DNA from: Brachybacterium fresconis
GTDB taxonomy: Bacteria; Actinomycetota; Actinomycetes; Actinomycetales; Dermabacteraceae
Reading direction: 5' to 3'
Length of the DNA stretch: 64,000 bases
NCBI RefSeq assembly: GCF_017876515.1
Contig: NZ_JAGIOC010000001.1
Span: 62,001 to 126,000 of the forward strand
Part shown: positions 25,523-33,929 of the stretch, one piece after another
How the letters are laid out: each line of letters opens with the position of its first letter
How positions within the stretch are numbered: position 1 is the stretch's first letter
Notes under the pieces: generated by a model
Seen by the model: only the letters and a program-made list of their open reading frames with translations
Databases searched by the model: none
Told to the model about the DNA's origin: nothing
Translations under genes and position numbers: made by a program

Positions 25523-26295
25523 CGGGCACCTCCCGCCGTGGCAGGGACGTGCCGGGCCAGGAAGCGGGCGGAGGTCTCGAACAATCGGGGCGCATCGTGA
25601 TCCAGCGGGGCCAGGTGATAGCTGTGCGGCAGGCTGAGCCGCTGCACCGGCCCGCTCACCCCGGCGGCGACCAGATCGCTGTCGTGCGGCGGGACGGTGT
25701 GGTCGGCGCGGGAGGTGGCCAGCAGCAACGGCACCTGCACGTCGGCGAGACAGCGGCGGGTCCGGGAGAACAGGCGACGCAGCTGGGCGACCGCGCGCAG
25801 CGGCGTGCGCTCGTACGCCTCCTCGACCACGCCGTCCCGGGCGACGTCGGACCCGATCCCGTCGACGGTGCGCACCAGCGGTGCGAGGAGCCCGGCGGCT
25901 CCCGCGACCGCCGGAAGGGTCATCCCGGGATTGACCGCCACCAGGGCCGCGAGGCGTCCGCGGAGCATCGGGTCCTGCGCCAGGGCGAGAGTCAGCGCGC
26001 CGCCCATCGACAGCCCTCCCACGGCGATCGGCCCATGGCGCTCGGACAGCTCCAGCGCCGCCTCGCGCACGTGCCCGTACCAGTCCTGCCACCGCCGGGC
26101 CTCGAGATCCTGCCAGGTGGTGGCGTGACCGGGCAGCAGCGGCAGCTCCACGGCCCACCCGCGATCGGCGTGGTCCCGGGCCCAGGGGAGCATCGACTGC
26201 GGGCACCCGGTGAATCCATGGCACAGGAGCAGACCGCCGCGCGGGTTAGAGTGACCCCGCGCGCGCCACGGGCGGGACAGTTCGCTGAACGCCAT
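25519..26295 (-). CDS. Alpha/beta hydrolase, carboxylesterase type
   Basis: A 258-residue serine hydrolase, likely an esterase or monoacylglycerol lipase. It has the oxyanion loop LLCHGFTGCPQSM, the nucleophile elbow GGLSMGGAL with the catalytic serine, an aspartate in TSRADHTVPP and the final histidine in LPHSYHLAPLDHD, so the triad is complete. This resembles the Est30/BioH-like carboxylesterases. ATG 26295 is chosen; the frame upstream belongs to the opposite strand. Its start codon overlaps a possible ATG of the divergent acyltransferase gene. Located beside a phospholipid acyltransferase, it may take part in lipid turnover, which is an inference. Confidence 0.88.
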   Translation of the reverse strand: MAFSELSRPWRARGHSNPRGGLLLCHGFTGCPQSMLPWARDHADRGWAVELPLLPGHATTWQDLEARRWQDWYGHVREAALELSERHGPIAVGGLSMGGALTLALAQDPMLRGRLAALVAVNPGMTLPAVAGAAGLLAPLVRTVDGIGSDVARDGVVEEAYERTPLRAVAQLRRLFSRTRRCLADVQVPLLLATSRADHTVPPHDSDLVAAGVSGPVQRLSLPHSYHLAPLDHDAPRLFETSARFLARHVPATAGGAR

Positions 26296-26380
26296 GGGTA
26301 CATCGTCGCACCCGCGCCGCCGTGCTTCATCCCCGTCCGAGACCCCCGGCTCCCCGGGGCCTGCGCCTGAGGAATCCGCT

Positions 26381-27115
26381 GTGCTGTACGAACTCGCCAA
26401 ACCCGTCGTCATGGGCGTGGTGGGGGTGCTCTGGAACCCCACGATCACCGGGGTCGAACACATCCCCGAGCACGGCGCCGTCATCCTGGCCTCGAACCAC
26501 CTGGCCTACTCCGACACCGTGTTCCTGCCCGGACAGGTGCGCCGCACCGTGCACTTCCTGGGCAAGTCCGACATCTTCGCGGGCCGTTCCCCGCTGAACA
26601 AGGTGGTCGCCCGGGTGATGCGCGGCCTGGAGGTGATGCCGGTGGATCGTACGGGAGGTGATGCCGCCGGCTCCGCGATCGAGGCGGGCCTGAGCGTGCT
26701 GCGGGCGCAGAAGGTGCTAGGGATCTACCCCGAGGGCACCCGCAGTCCCGACGGCCGCCTCTACCGCGGGAAGACAGGGGTGGCCCGCTTCGCGCTGGCC
26801 ACCGGGGCCCCGATCATCCCGGTCGCGATGCTCGGCGCCTTCGAGGCGCAGCGCGGACGGCGCATCTTCCCCCGGCGCACGCCCCGGGTCCGCGCCGTGC
26901 TCGGGCAGCCGCTGGACGCCGCGGAGATCGCCGGCTGCCTCGAGGGCGCCGAGGAGGCGCAGATCCTGCGGACGGTGACCGACGCCGTCATGGATCGCAT
27001 CCAGGAGCTGTCGGGCCAGGAGCGCAGCGAGGAGTACGCCGCCGACGTCAAGCGGCGCCTGCTCGCGGGCAAGCGCGGGGACGCCCCGGATCGCGAGACC
27101 GGTCCGACCGGATGA
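26381..27115 (+). CDS. 1-acyl-sn-glycerol-3-phosphate acyltransferase (PlsC-like)
   Basis: Membrane-associated enzyme that acylates lysophosphatidic acid in phospholipid synthesis. The 244-residue protein contains the catalytic NHLAYSD (HX4D) motif, the substrate-binding YPEGTRSPDG motif and the later P-I-I-P-V-A motif in correct order. GTG 26381 has GAGGAA about seven bases upstream and starts right at the conserved hydrophobic region; the longer ATG 26294 would add a Ser/Pro-rich stretch of 29 residues and would share the CATG with the divergent gene. A basic tail follows the domain. Acyl chain specificity is unknown. Confidence 0.9.
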   Translation: MLYELAKPVVMGVVGVLWNPTITGVEHIPEHGAVILASNHLAYSDTVFLPGQVRRTVHFLGKSDIFAGRSPLNKVVARVMRGLEVMPVDRTGGDAAGSAIEAGLSVLRAQKVLGIYPEGTRSPDGRLYRGKTGVARFALATGAPIIPVAMLGAFEAQRGRRIFPRRTPRVRAVLGQPLDAAEIAGCLEGAEEAQILRTVTDAVMDRIQELSGQERSEEYAADVKRRLLAGKRGDAPDRETGPTG

Positions 27116-27184
27116 ACTCACGAGGGGGCCGTCGACTGTGGTCCTGCCCACTGGGATCCTGCCGCCGTCGGGCGATGGACTGCG

Positions 27185-27190
27185 TACCCT
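27185..27190 (+). promoter_or_regulatory. Leaderless-type -10 box of the DAHP synthase gene
   Basis: TACCCT lies six bases before GTG 27197 and directly abuts GTG 27191. It supports 27197 as the start. Confidence 0.55.
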
Positions 27191-27196
27191 GTGGGA

Positions 27197-28591
27197 GTGA
27201 CTCAGTACAGCCCCGACGCTCCCGCCCGCGCCCACGACTTCTCGCTGTCCTCGGCCGACGACGGCCTGGCGGCCCTGGGCGCGTGGCGCGAGTATCCGCG
27301 GGTCCAGCAGCCGGTGTGGCCGGACGAGGATCGGTGCAGCCAGGTCTTCGACGACCTGCGCTCCGCCCCGCCGCTGGTGTTCGCCGGCGAGGTCGACGTG
27401 CTGCGCGATCGCGTCGCGGCCGCGGCCCGCGGCGAGGCGTTCCTGCTCGCCGGCGGGGACTGCGCGGAGACCTTCGCCGACTCCACCGCGGACCGGATCC
27501 GCAACAAGATCCGCACCATCTTGCAGATGTCCGCCGTGCTCACCTACGGCGCCTCGGTGCCGGTGGTGAAGATGGGCCGGATGGCGGGGCAGTTCGCCAA
27601 GCCGCGCTCCTCGGACGAGGAGACCCGCGACGGCGTCACCCTGCCGACCTACCGCGGTGACGCCGTCAACGCCTACGCCTTCACCCCGCAGGACCGGATC
27701 CCGGATCCTCGTCGCCTGTGGCAGATGTACACCACCAGCGCCTCCACGCTGAACCTGCTGCGTGCCTTCACCGGGGGCGGCTTCGCCGACCTGCGCGAGG
27801 TGCACTCCTGGAACCGCGGGTTCACCTCGGGGACGGGGTACGACCGCTACGAGGAGCTGGCCGCTCAGGTCGACAAGGCGATCCGCTTCATGGACGCCAT
27901 CGGGGCGGACTTCGACTCCCTCAAGGTCGTCGAGTTCTACGCCTCGCACGAGGCGCTGCTGCTGGACTACGAGGAGGCGCTGGCCCGCATCGACTCCCGC
28001 AGCGGGGAGATCTACGGCTGCTCCGGCCACTTCCTGTGGGTCGGTGAGCGCACCCGTCGGCTCGACGGCGCGCACGTGGACTTCATGGCGCGTCTGCGCA
28101 ACCCCATCGGGGTCAAGCTCGGACCGGACGCCTCGGTCGACGATGCCCTGCGCCTGGTCGACCGGCTCGACCCGGAGCGCGAGCCCGGACGGCTGACGTT
28201 CATCACGCGGATGGGGGCCGGGAAGATCCGTGACCGGCTCCCGGCCCTGGTGGAGGGGGTGCGCGATGCCGGGGCGGAGGTCGCCTGGGTGACCGACCCG
28301 ATGCACGGCAACACCATCACGTCCTCGAACGGGTACAAGACCCGTCGTTTCGAGGACATCCTCGACGAAGTGGTCGGCTTCTTCGAGGTCCACCAGGGAC
28401 TCGGCACGGTCCCCGCCGGCCTGCACATGGAGCTCACCGGTGATGACGTCACCGAGGTGCTGGGCGGCAGCGGCGAGATCGACGAGGAGGGCCTGACCCG
28501 GCGCTACGAGACCCTCGTCGACCCGCGCCTGAACCACCAGCAGTCCCTCGAGCTGGCCTTCCTGGTCGCGGAGATGCTCTCGCGTCGCTGA
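27197..28591 (+). CDS. aroG: Class II 3-deoxy-7-phosphoheptulonate (DAHP) synthase
   Basis: First step of the shikimate pathway, condensing phosphoenolpyruvate and erythrose-4-phosphate. The 464-residue protein is the plant-like class II type found in actinobacteria. Visible motifs are GGDCAETF with the metal-binding cysteine, KMGRMAGQFAKPRS, the GEIYGCSGHFLW region and WVTDPMHGNT, all intact. GTG 27197 is preferred to GTG 27191 because it sits at the spacing of a leaderless transcript. Unlike the mycobacterial enzyme it has no long N-terminal extension. It converges on the PASTA kinase gene, a gene order also found near pknL in mycobacteria. Confidence 0.95.
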   Translation: MTQYSPDAPARAHDFSLSSADDGLAALGAWREYPRVQQPVWPDEDRCSQVFDDLRSAPPLVFAGEVDVLRDRVAAAARGEAFLLAGGDCAETFADSTADRIRNKIRTILQMSAVLTYGASVPVVKMGRMAGQFAKPRSSDEETRDGVTLPTYRGDAVNAYAFTPQDRIPDPRRLWQMYTTSASTLNLLRAFTGGGFADLREVHSWNRGFTSGTGYDRYEELAAQVDKAIRFMDAIGADFDSLKVVEFYASHEALLLDYEEALARIDSRSGEIYGCSGHFLWVGERTRRLDGAHVDFMARLRNPIGVKLGPDASVDDALRLVDRLDPEREPGRLTFITRMGAGKIRDRLPALVEGVRDAGAEVAWVTDPMHGNTITSSNGYKTRRFEDILDEVVGFFEVHQGLGTVPAGLHMELTGDDVTEVLGGSGEIDEEGLTRRYETLVDPRLNHQQSLELAFLVAEMLSRR

Positions 28592-28614
28592 GCCCGCTCC
28601 CGCCCGGACCCTCG

Positions 28615-28650
28615 CGGCGCCGGCACGCCCCGTGGGGTGCGCCGGCGCCG
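28615..28650. terminator. Terminator between the DAHP synthase and kinase genes
   Basis: A GC-rich hairpin (CGGCGCCGGC on the left, GCCGGCGCCG on the right) between convergent genes, likely acting on both strands. Confidence 0.65.
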
Positions 28651-28729
28651 TCGTGCGCGGGATGCTGCGGCCCGCGGGGGTGGCGCTTCCCGGCACGCGG
28701 TACGACGCGGGCGGAGACCGGCGAGGTGC

Positions 28730-30895
28730 TCAGAACACCGTGATCGTGATCGCGGAGCCCTTGGCCACCTCGGTCCCGGCCGCTGCGGACTGCTCGTAGA
28801 CCAGCCCGAACACCGGCTCCCCCCGGTCGTGCTGCACGGTCACGTCGAAACCGGCGGCCTCGAGGGTCTTCTTCGCCTCGGCCTCCGGCTTCTCGAAGAC
28901 GTCCGGGACCGTCACCATCTCGGGGCCGAGGGAGGTCACCAGGGCGACGGTGTCGCCGCGGTGGCCCGTGCCGGAGGCGGGGGACTGGGAGATGACCGCC
29001 CCGGCGGGGACGGTCGCCGAATGGGCCGAGGACGCCGTCACGGTGAACCCGGCCGATTCCAGGGCGCTGCGAGCGGACTCGCCGCTCCTGCCGGTCTGGT
29101 CGTCGATGGTGATCGGTCGCGGACCCTGGGAGACGACCACGAGCACCTCGCCGCCCGCGGGCAGCGCCTCGGCCTCCTGGGATTGGGAGATGATCTCTCC
29201 GGCCGGGACGGTCTCGGAGTACTCGGAGTCCTCCTCGACGAGCTCCAGGCCCAGCTCCTCGATCTCCTGGGCGGCGGATTCCCGCTCGGTGCCGACCAGG
29301 TCGGGGACCGGGAAGGTCTCGACGCCCTTGGAGACGACCACCTCGATGCTCGTGCCCTTCTTGACGGTGGTCCCCGCTCCCGGGTCGGCGTCGATGATGT
29401 GCCCGGCCGGGACGGTCTCGTCGAAGGTCTCCTGGGTGGTCACCCCCAGGTCGGAGGAGGCCAGCACGGCCTCGGCGTCGCTCAGCTCGGTGCCGGCCAG
29501 CACCGGGATGGTGCGGTCCGCACCGGGGCCGGTGTTGAGGTACCAGTCGCCGCCGGCCCAGGCACCGGTGCCGAGGGCGGCGACCATGCTGAACGCGGCG
29601 AGCACGGCGACCGGGCGCGAGCGCCGCCGGGTGCCGGGCGGGAGGTGGCGGCCGCGACGCCCCCGCGGCGCCCGCATCACCACGGTCCGAGGTCCGGCAT
29701 CCTCCTCGCCGGTGCCCTCGCCCCCGTCCGCGCCGTCGGCCCGGGTCGCGTCCCCGCCCTCGCCCTGGTCCTCGTCGTCGGACCCGGTCGGCGCCCCCGC
29801 GGTCCCCGTCTCGGCCGTGGCCTGCGGGGCATCGTCCCCCGCCTGCGCGACGGGGTCCTCCCCGTCGGCGGGGGGCAGCGGAGTCGACGGCGCGGCGTTC
29901 TCGGAGTCGGAGAGGAGGCCGGCGGGGAAGGCGCGCGGGCCGCTGCGCAGCTCGGCCACGACGTCCTCGAGCGGAGAGGTCGGTCGTGGCACGTCCCCGG
30001 TGTCGCCGTCCTGGCGGAGGACGGGCCGCTGCTCGAGGACCGGTCCCGGCAGGGAGGCGGTCAGCTCGCGCACGGCGGCGAGCAGCTCGGCGGCGGTCGC
30101 GGGACGCTGCTCGACGACCCGGGACGCGGCCCAGGTGACGAGGGAATCGAGCTCCCTCGGCACCCCGGTCACCAGGGTCGAGGGCGCCGGGATGTCCTCG
30201 TGGACGTGCTGGAAAGCGATGTGGACCGGCTGCTCGCCGACGAACGGCTGACGACCGGTGAGCATCTCGAACAGCACCACGCCGAGCGAGTACAGGTCGC
30301 TGCGTTCGTCGCTGTCCCCGCGGGTGACGACCTCGGGGCTGATGTAGGCGACGGTGCCGAGCAGGGTCGCGCTCGCCGAGGAGTTGCTCGCCCCGATCGC
30401 CCGGGCGAGGCCGAAGTCAGCGACCTTCACCACGTCGTCGGGGTCCAGCAGGATGTTCTCGGGCTTGATGTCGCGGTGGACGATGCCGGCGTCATGCGCG
30501 GCCACCAGGGCCTCGAGCACCTGCGCGGTCACCTGGAGCGTCTCGCGGATGCGCAGGCGGCCCCGCTCGACCAGTCGCGCCCGCAGGGTCTCGCCCTCGA
30601 CCAGCTCCATGGCGAGATAGATGCGGTCCTCGTCCTCGCCCTGGTCGAAGACTCCCACCACGTTGCGGTGCGCGAGCCGGGCGGCGGAGCGCGCCTCCCG
30701 GCCGAACCGGCGCCGGAAGTCCTCGTCCGCGGCGAGGTGGGGATGCATGATCTTCAGGGCGACCACCCGGTCGAGGCGCTCGTCGTGCCCGCGATGCACC
30801 GTCGCCATTCCGCCGCGCGCGATCTGCTCCTCGACCCGATAGCGGTCGTCGAGGAGCAGGCTGATGCCGGGGGAAGTCGACGTCGCCGCGCTCAC
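28730..30895 (-). CDS. pknL: Serine/threonine protein kinase with four PASTA domains (PknL type)
   Basis: Membrane receptor kinase. The 721 residues have an N-terminal cytoplasmic kinase domain (about 18-280) with G-loop IARGGMATV, catalytic lysine in VALKIM, HRDIKPENIL, DFGLA and activation loop ending GTVAYISPE. A long acidic linker is followed by a membrane helix (about 425-450) and four extracytoplasmic PASTA repeats (about 460-721) that usually sense cell-wall fragments. Next to it, divergent, lies an Rv2175c-like gene; in M. tuberculosis PknL phosphorylates Rv2175c. That PknL lacks PASTA domains, whereas the corynebacterial one has them. TAGATT six bases before the GTG suggests a leaderless mRNA. 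Confidence 0.93.
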   Translation of the reverse strand: MSAATSTSPGISLLLDDRYRVEEQIARGGMATVHRGHDERLDRVVALKIMHPHLAADEDFRRRFGREARSAARLAHRNVVGVFDQGEDEDRIYLAMELVEGETLRARLVERGRLRIRETLQVTAQVLEALVAAHDAGIVHRDIKPENILLDPDDVVKVADFGLARAIGASNSSASATLLGTVAYISPEVVTRGDSDERSDLYSLGVVLFEMLTGRQPFVGEQPVHIAFQHVHEDIPAPSTLVTGVPRELDSLVTWAASRVVEQRPATAAELLAAVRELTASLPGPVLEQRPVLRQDGDTGDVPRPTSPLEDVVAELRSGPRAFPAGLLSDSENAAPSTPLPPADGEDPVAQAGDDAPQATAETGTAGAPTGSDDEDQGEGGDATRADGADGGEGTGEEDAGPRTVVMRAPRGRRGRHLPPGTRRRSRPVAVLAAFSMVAALGTGAWAGGDWYLNTGPGADRTIPVLAGTELSDAEAVLASSDLGVTTQETFDETVPAGHIIDADPGAGTTVKKGTSIEVVVSKGVETFPVPDLVGTERESAAQEIEELGLELVEEDSEYSETVPAGEIISQSQEAEALPAGGEVLVVVSQGPRPITIDDQTGRSGESARSALESAGFTVTASSAHSATVPAGAVISQSPASGTGHRGDTVALVTSLGPEMVTVPDVFEKPEAEAKKTLEAAGFDVTVQHDRGEPVFGLVYEQSAAAGTEVAKGSAITITVF

Positions 30896-30901
30896 GCCCT
30901 C

Positions 30902-30907
30902 AATCTA
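30902..30907 (-). promoter_or_regulatory. Leaderless-type -10 box of the kinase gene
   Basis: TAGATT on the minus strand ends six bases before the GTG at 30895. Confidence 0.6.
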
Positions 30908-31037
30908 GACGGTGACCGAGCACGGGGTCCGGACCGACACACGGTCGTCGGGGACCAGAACGGTGAGATGCGTCGTGCCGTCCCGCCCGGGCGGCGCGGC
31001 GGGTGCACGCGTCGGCCCGGCATGGCACTCTGGTGTC

Positions 31038-31391
31038 GTGACCGACCTCGACGACCTCATCACCGACTGGCTGACCCTTCCCGACGTCGCGCGGCGCCTG
31101 GATCTGGAGATCTCGCGCGTCCACCGCCTGATCGAGGACGGGGAGCTGGTCGCCGTCCGGCGCGGCGACCCCGTCCGGCGCGTGATCCCGGCGGACCTGC
31201 TGACCGACGACGGCGTCGCGCCGCACCTGAAGGGCACGGTGACCCTCCTGCGCGATGGCGGCTTCGACGACGTGGAGCTGCTGACCTGGCTGTTCACCGA
31301 CGACGCGTCGCTGCCGGGGCGACCGATCGATCAGCTGCGCAGCGGCCAGCGCGGTGAGGTGCGGCGCCGCGCCCAGGCGCTCGCCCTCTGA
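31038..31391 (+). CDS. Rv2175c-like winged-helix DNA-binding protein
   Basis: A 117-residue homologue of the mycobacterial DNA-binding protein Rv2175c. An N-terminal helix-turn-helix (WLTLPDVARRLDLEISRVHRLI, about 11-32, followed by GELVAVRRGD) leads to a C-terminal domain with LRDGGFDDVELLTWLFTDDASL and R-R-R-A-Q-A-L-A, which align by eye with Rv2175c. The mycobacterial protein has an N-terminal tail with the PknL phosphorylation site; GTG 31038 gives a protein without it. CACTCT six bases upstream of the GTG again suggests a leaderless mRNA. It is divergent from the kinase gene and convergent with the polyprenyl synthase gene. Targets in the genome are unknown. Confidence 0.88.
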   Translation: MTDLDDLITDWLTLPDVARRLDLEISRVHRLIEDGELVAVRRGDPVRRVIPADLLTDDGVAPHLKGTVTLLRDGGFDDVELLTWLFTDDASLPGRPIDQLRSGQRGEVRRRAQALAL

Positions 31392-31436
31392 CCTCGGCCC
31401 GACTCCGGGCCGCACGCCGCCCGGGCCCGTCGGACC

Positions 31437-32570
31437 TCAGGCGGGCAGCGACTCGACATCCGTGGCGAGCTCGGCGAGCGCGGACAGCCCGGTCCTGCCG
31501 AGCACGCCCATCCCCGCCGCGTCCTCGAGCAGTTCACGACCGCGGCGGGCACGCTCGCGCACCTCGTCCGCGACCGAGAGGACGGCGCCGGTGGAGACCA
31601 TGAGGTCATGGGCGGCGGCGATCTGGGCCGGCGCGGCATCGGGCCGGCCGACCACCCCGTCCAGCAGTGCCCGTCCGGCGTCGTCGGCTGCGGCCTCCGC
31701 CCGGGCCAGCAGCACCGTGCGCTTGCCCTCGAGGAGATCGCCCCCGATCGGCTTGCCGGTCTCGTCCTGATCGCCGACCACGCTGAGCAGGTCGTCCCGC
31801 AGCTGGAAGGCCGTCCCGACCTCGATCGCCCAGGCGGAGAGCCGCTCGAGCCCGGCGTCGGTGGCGCCCATCAGCGCCGCCCCCACACGCACGGGCCGCA
31901 GCACGGTGTACGGCACGGTCTTCCACCGGATCACCGCCAGCGCGGCCTGCTCCGCATCCGGCGCGGAGGCGAACCCTCCGGCCTGGTGCAGGATGTCCAG
32001 GAACTGTCCGGACATCACCTCGGTGCGCAGATCGTCGAACTCACGCCGTGCCCGGGTGGTGCAGGAAGGGTCCCCGTCGACGGAGGCGGCGAGCTGCTCG
32101 GCCCAGGTCAGCGCCAGGTCCCCGAGGACGATCGCGACGGCGACGCCGAAGTCCTCGGACGATCCGGCCAGGCGCTCGCGGTCGTGGCGAGCCGCGGCGG
32201 CGGCATGAAGAGCCGGCCTGCCGCGGCGGAGCGGGGAATGATCGATGACGTCGTCGTGCATGAGAGCGGCGGCCTGGACCAGCTCGATCGCCGCCCCGCA
32301 GCGCGCGAGGGCCTCGATCTCGTCCGTGCTGGGCTCGCGGCCCAGCGCGGCCACCCCGCCCCAGAAGCAGAATCGCGGGCGCAGCAGCTTGCCGCCCTCG
32401 AGGTAGGAGGCCAGGGAGTCCACCAGCGTCGCCGTCTCGGGGGAGATCTCCGCGAGGGAGCGCCGACGGGTCTCGAGCTCCGCCTGCGTGATCTCCGCGA
32501 CCCTCACGATCAGGTGCTCGTCGAGCTCGCGTGCGCGGTCGCCGGTCGGCGGCATCTCTGCTGTGGACAT
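31437..32570 (-). CDS. Polyprenyl diphosphate synthase (IdsA-like)
   Basis: Trans-prenyltransferase that extends allylic diphosphates with isopentenyl diphosphate, probably making geranylgeranyl or longer precursors for menaquinone or carotenoids. The 377-residue protein has the first aspartate-rich motif in MHDDVIDHSPLRRGRP and the second in FQLRDDLLSVVGD, both intact, plus GGKLLRP near the start. The ATG at 32570 has GAGGG upstream at a short distance; the very long open frame beyond it is not coding. Product chain length cannot be judged safely. The position beside the Rv2175c-like gene and the PknL kinase parallels idsA2 in M. tuberculosis. Confidence 0.92.
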   Translation of the reverse strand: MSTAEMPPTGDRARELDEHLIVRVAEITQAELETRRRSLAEISPETATLVDSLASYLEGGKLLRPRFCFWGGVAALGREPSTDEIEALARCGAAIELVQAAALMHDDVIDHSPLRRGRPALHAAAAARHDRERLAGSSEDFGVAVAIVLGDLALTWAEQLAASVDGDPSCTTRARREFDDLRTEVMSGQFLDILHQAGGFASAPDAEQAALAVIRWKTVPYTVLRPVRVGAALMGATDAGLERLSAWAIEVGTAFQLRDDLLSVVGDQDETGKPIGGDLLEGKRTVLLARAEAAADDAGRALLDGVVGRPDAAPAQIAAAHDLMVSTGAVLSVADEVRERARRGRELLEDAAGMGVLGRTGLSALAELATDVESLPA

Positions 32571-32723
32571 CGACCCTCTTTCTCTCGCCCGGACACGTCG
32601 ATCCTCCCATGTCCGCCTGACCGGCCCCGGCGTTCTGCGTTCTCGTTCCTCCACAGGCGCCCTTCGTCCACAAAGCAGCACCGGGGTCTGCCACCCGGCG
32701 CGACGGTGCACCACGGTCGGACC

Positions 32724-33881
32724 ATGACGACGAACACCCCTCCCGCCGATCCCGATCGCCGACACCTGGATGTCGAGGACCCCTCCGAGCTCCTCGCCGA
32801 GACCCGGATCTGCCTGCGCCGGATCCCCACCGACTGCCTGATCCTGCTCAGCAGCGGACCGGGGCATCCGCCGATGCTGACCACTTCTGACCTGGAGCCG
32901 CTGCTGGGCACCACGGGGTGCGATTCCCTCGTCCATCACCTCTCTCAGGTGCAGGAGCGCGGCGGCACCCGGGCCCACGCCCTGATCGTGCTCGGGGACG
33001 GGTATCAGGCGCTGCCCGACGACCTCAGCGACGACGTCGCGGTGCTGGCCTCCGCCCGCCTGCTGCTGTCGGCCGCCGAGATGCCCGGCGGTCCCTTCGA
33101 CATCGACTCGGCCTGGGTGGCCGGGGGCGGCCGGTGCCGCCAGGTCATCCGCGGTGCCCCCGACGGCGTCGAGGAGCGTTTCTGGATCTCCCCGCCCGAG
33201 CCGCTGCGGCAGTTCTCCGAGACCTGCGCGGCCGCGGGCGAGGTGTTCACCGGGCGCCCGATCCCGCAGCCGCCCCGTGCGGAGCCCGAGCTCGCGAGGG
33301 CCGCGAGCCGCCTCCGCCTGGAACGCACCGAGATCTCGGCGGCCTGCGACCCCGGTGAGCTGTTCGCGGCGGCCCGGGACGCCCTCGGGCGCCTCGGGGC
33401 CCGCGGCGGCGAGGACGAGGACGAGTCCTTCGTGACGGACTGTGAACTGGTCGCCGAGCTGCTCTCGGTCGTCGCCGTCGACCGCCTCCATTGGGAGCTG
33501 TTGGCGCAGTGCGTCGAGCACGGCAACGCGGGCCGCATCGGCCGCGACGAGCTGCTGCAGATCCTCGTGCGCGAAGCGCGATGGCAACCGGATCCGGATG
33601 TCTGTGCAGGTGGAAGCTGGTACGTGGCGCTTCAGCGGCTCCGGGTCGTCGCCGAGAGGGCAGGCGAGGAGCTGCCCGTCCCTCAGCGGGGCATCGCGCG
33701 GGAGGCATGGCGCGCTCTGACCACTCTGCTGGTGATGCTGGCGTGGTGGAACCACCGATTCGCGACGGCCGGCAGTCTCGTGGACGAGCTGCGAGAGCGT
33801 GAACCGGGCTCGACTCTGGCACCCTTGCTGGCACGCATGACCGACACGCCGATCTTCCCGGCCTGGTGGCCCAGCACCTGA
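32724..33881 (+). CDS. DUF4192 domain protein
   Basis: A 385-residue cytoplasmic protein of unknown function with the actinobacterial DUF4192 architecture. Recognisable features are CLILLSSGPGHPP near the N-terminus, the S-A-W-V-A-G-G-G-R-C-R segment where a short hydrophobic-to-polar strand precedes Y/F-W-x-S-P, and the C-terminal AWWNHRFATAGSLVDEL repeat-like helices. No enzyme motif is visible. There is no clear ribosome binding site at ATG 32724. It is divergent from the prenyl synthase gene and followed by metX after 48 bases. Confidence 0.85.
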   Translation: MTTNTPPADPDRRHLDVEDPSELLAETRICLRRIPTDCLILLSSGPGHPPMLTTSDLEPLLGTTGCDSLVHHLSQVQERGGTRAHALIVLGDGYQALPDDLSDDVAVLASARLLLSAAEMPGGPFDIDSAWVAGGGRCRQVIRGAPDGVEERFWISPPEPLRQFSETCAAAGEVFTGRPIPQPPRAEPELARAASRLRLERTEISAACDPGELFAAARDALGRLGARGGEDEDESFVTDCELVAELLSVVAVDRLHWELLAQCVEHGNAGRIGRDELLQILVREARWQPDPDVCAGGSWYVALQRLRVVAERAGEELPVPQRGIAREAWRALTTLLVMLAWWNHRFATAGSLVDELREREPGSTLAPLLARMTDTPIFPAWWPST

Positions 33882-33929
33882 CGCAAGGATCATGGGCGCG
33901 TCGCACCGGGAAGCAGTCAGGAGGAGCCG

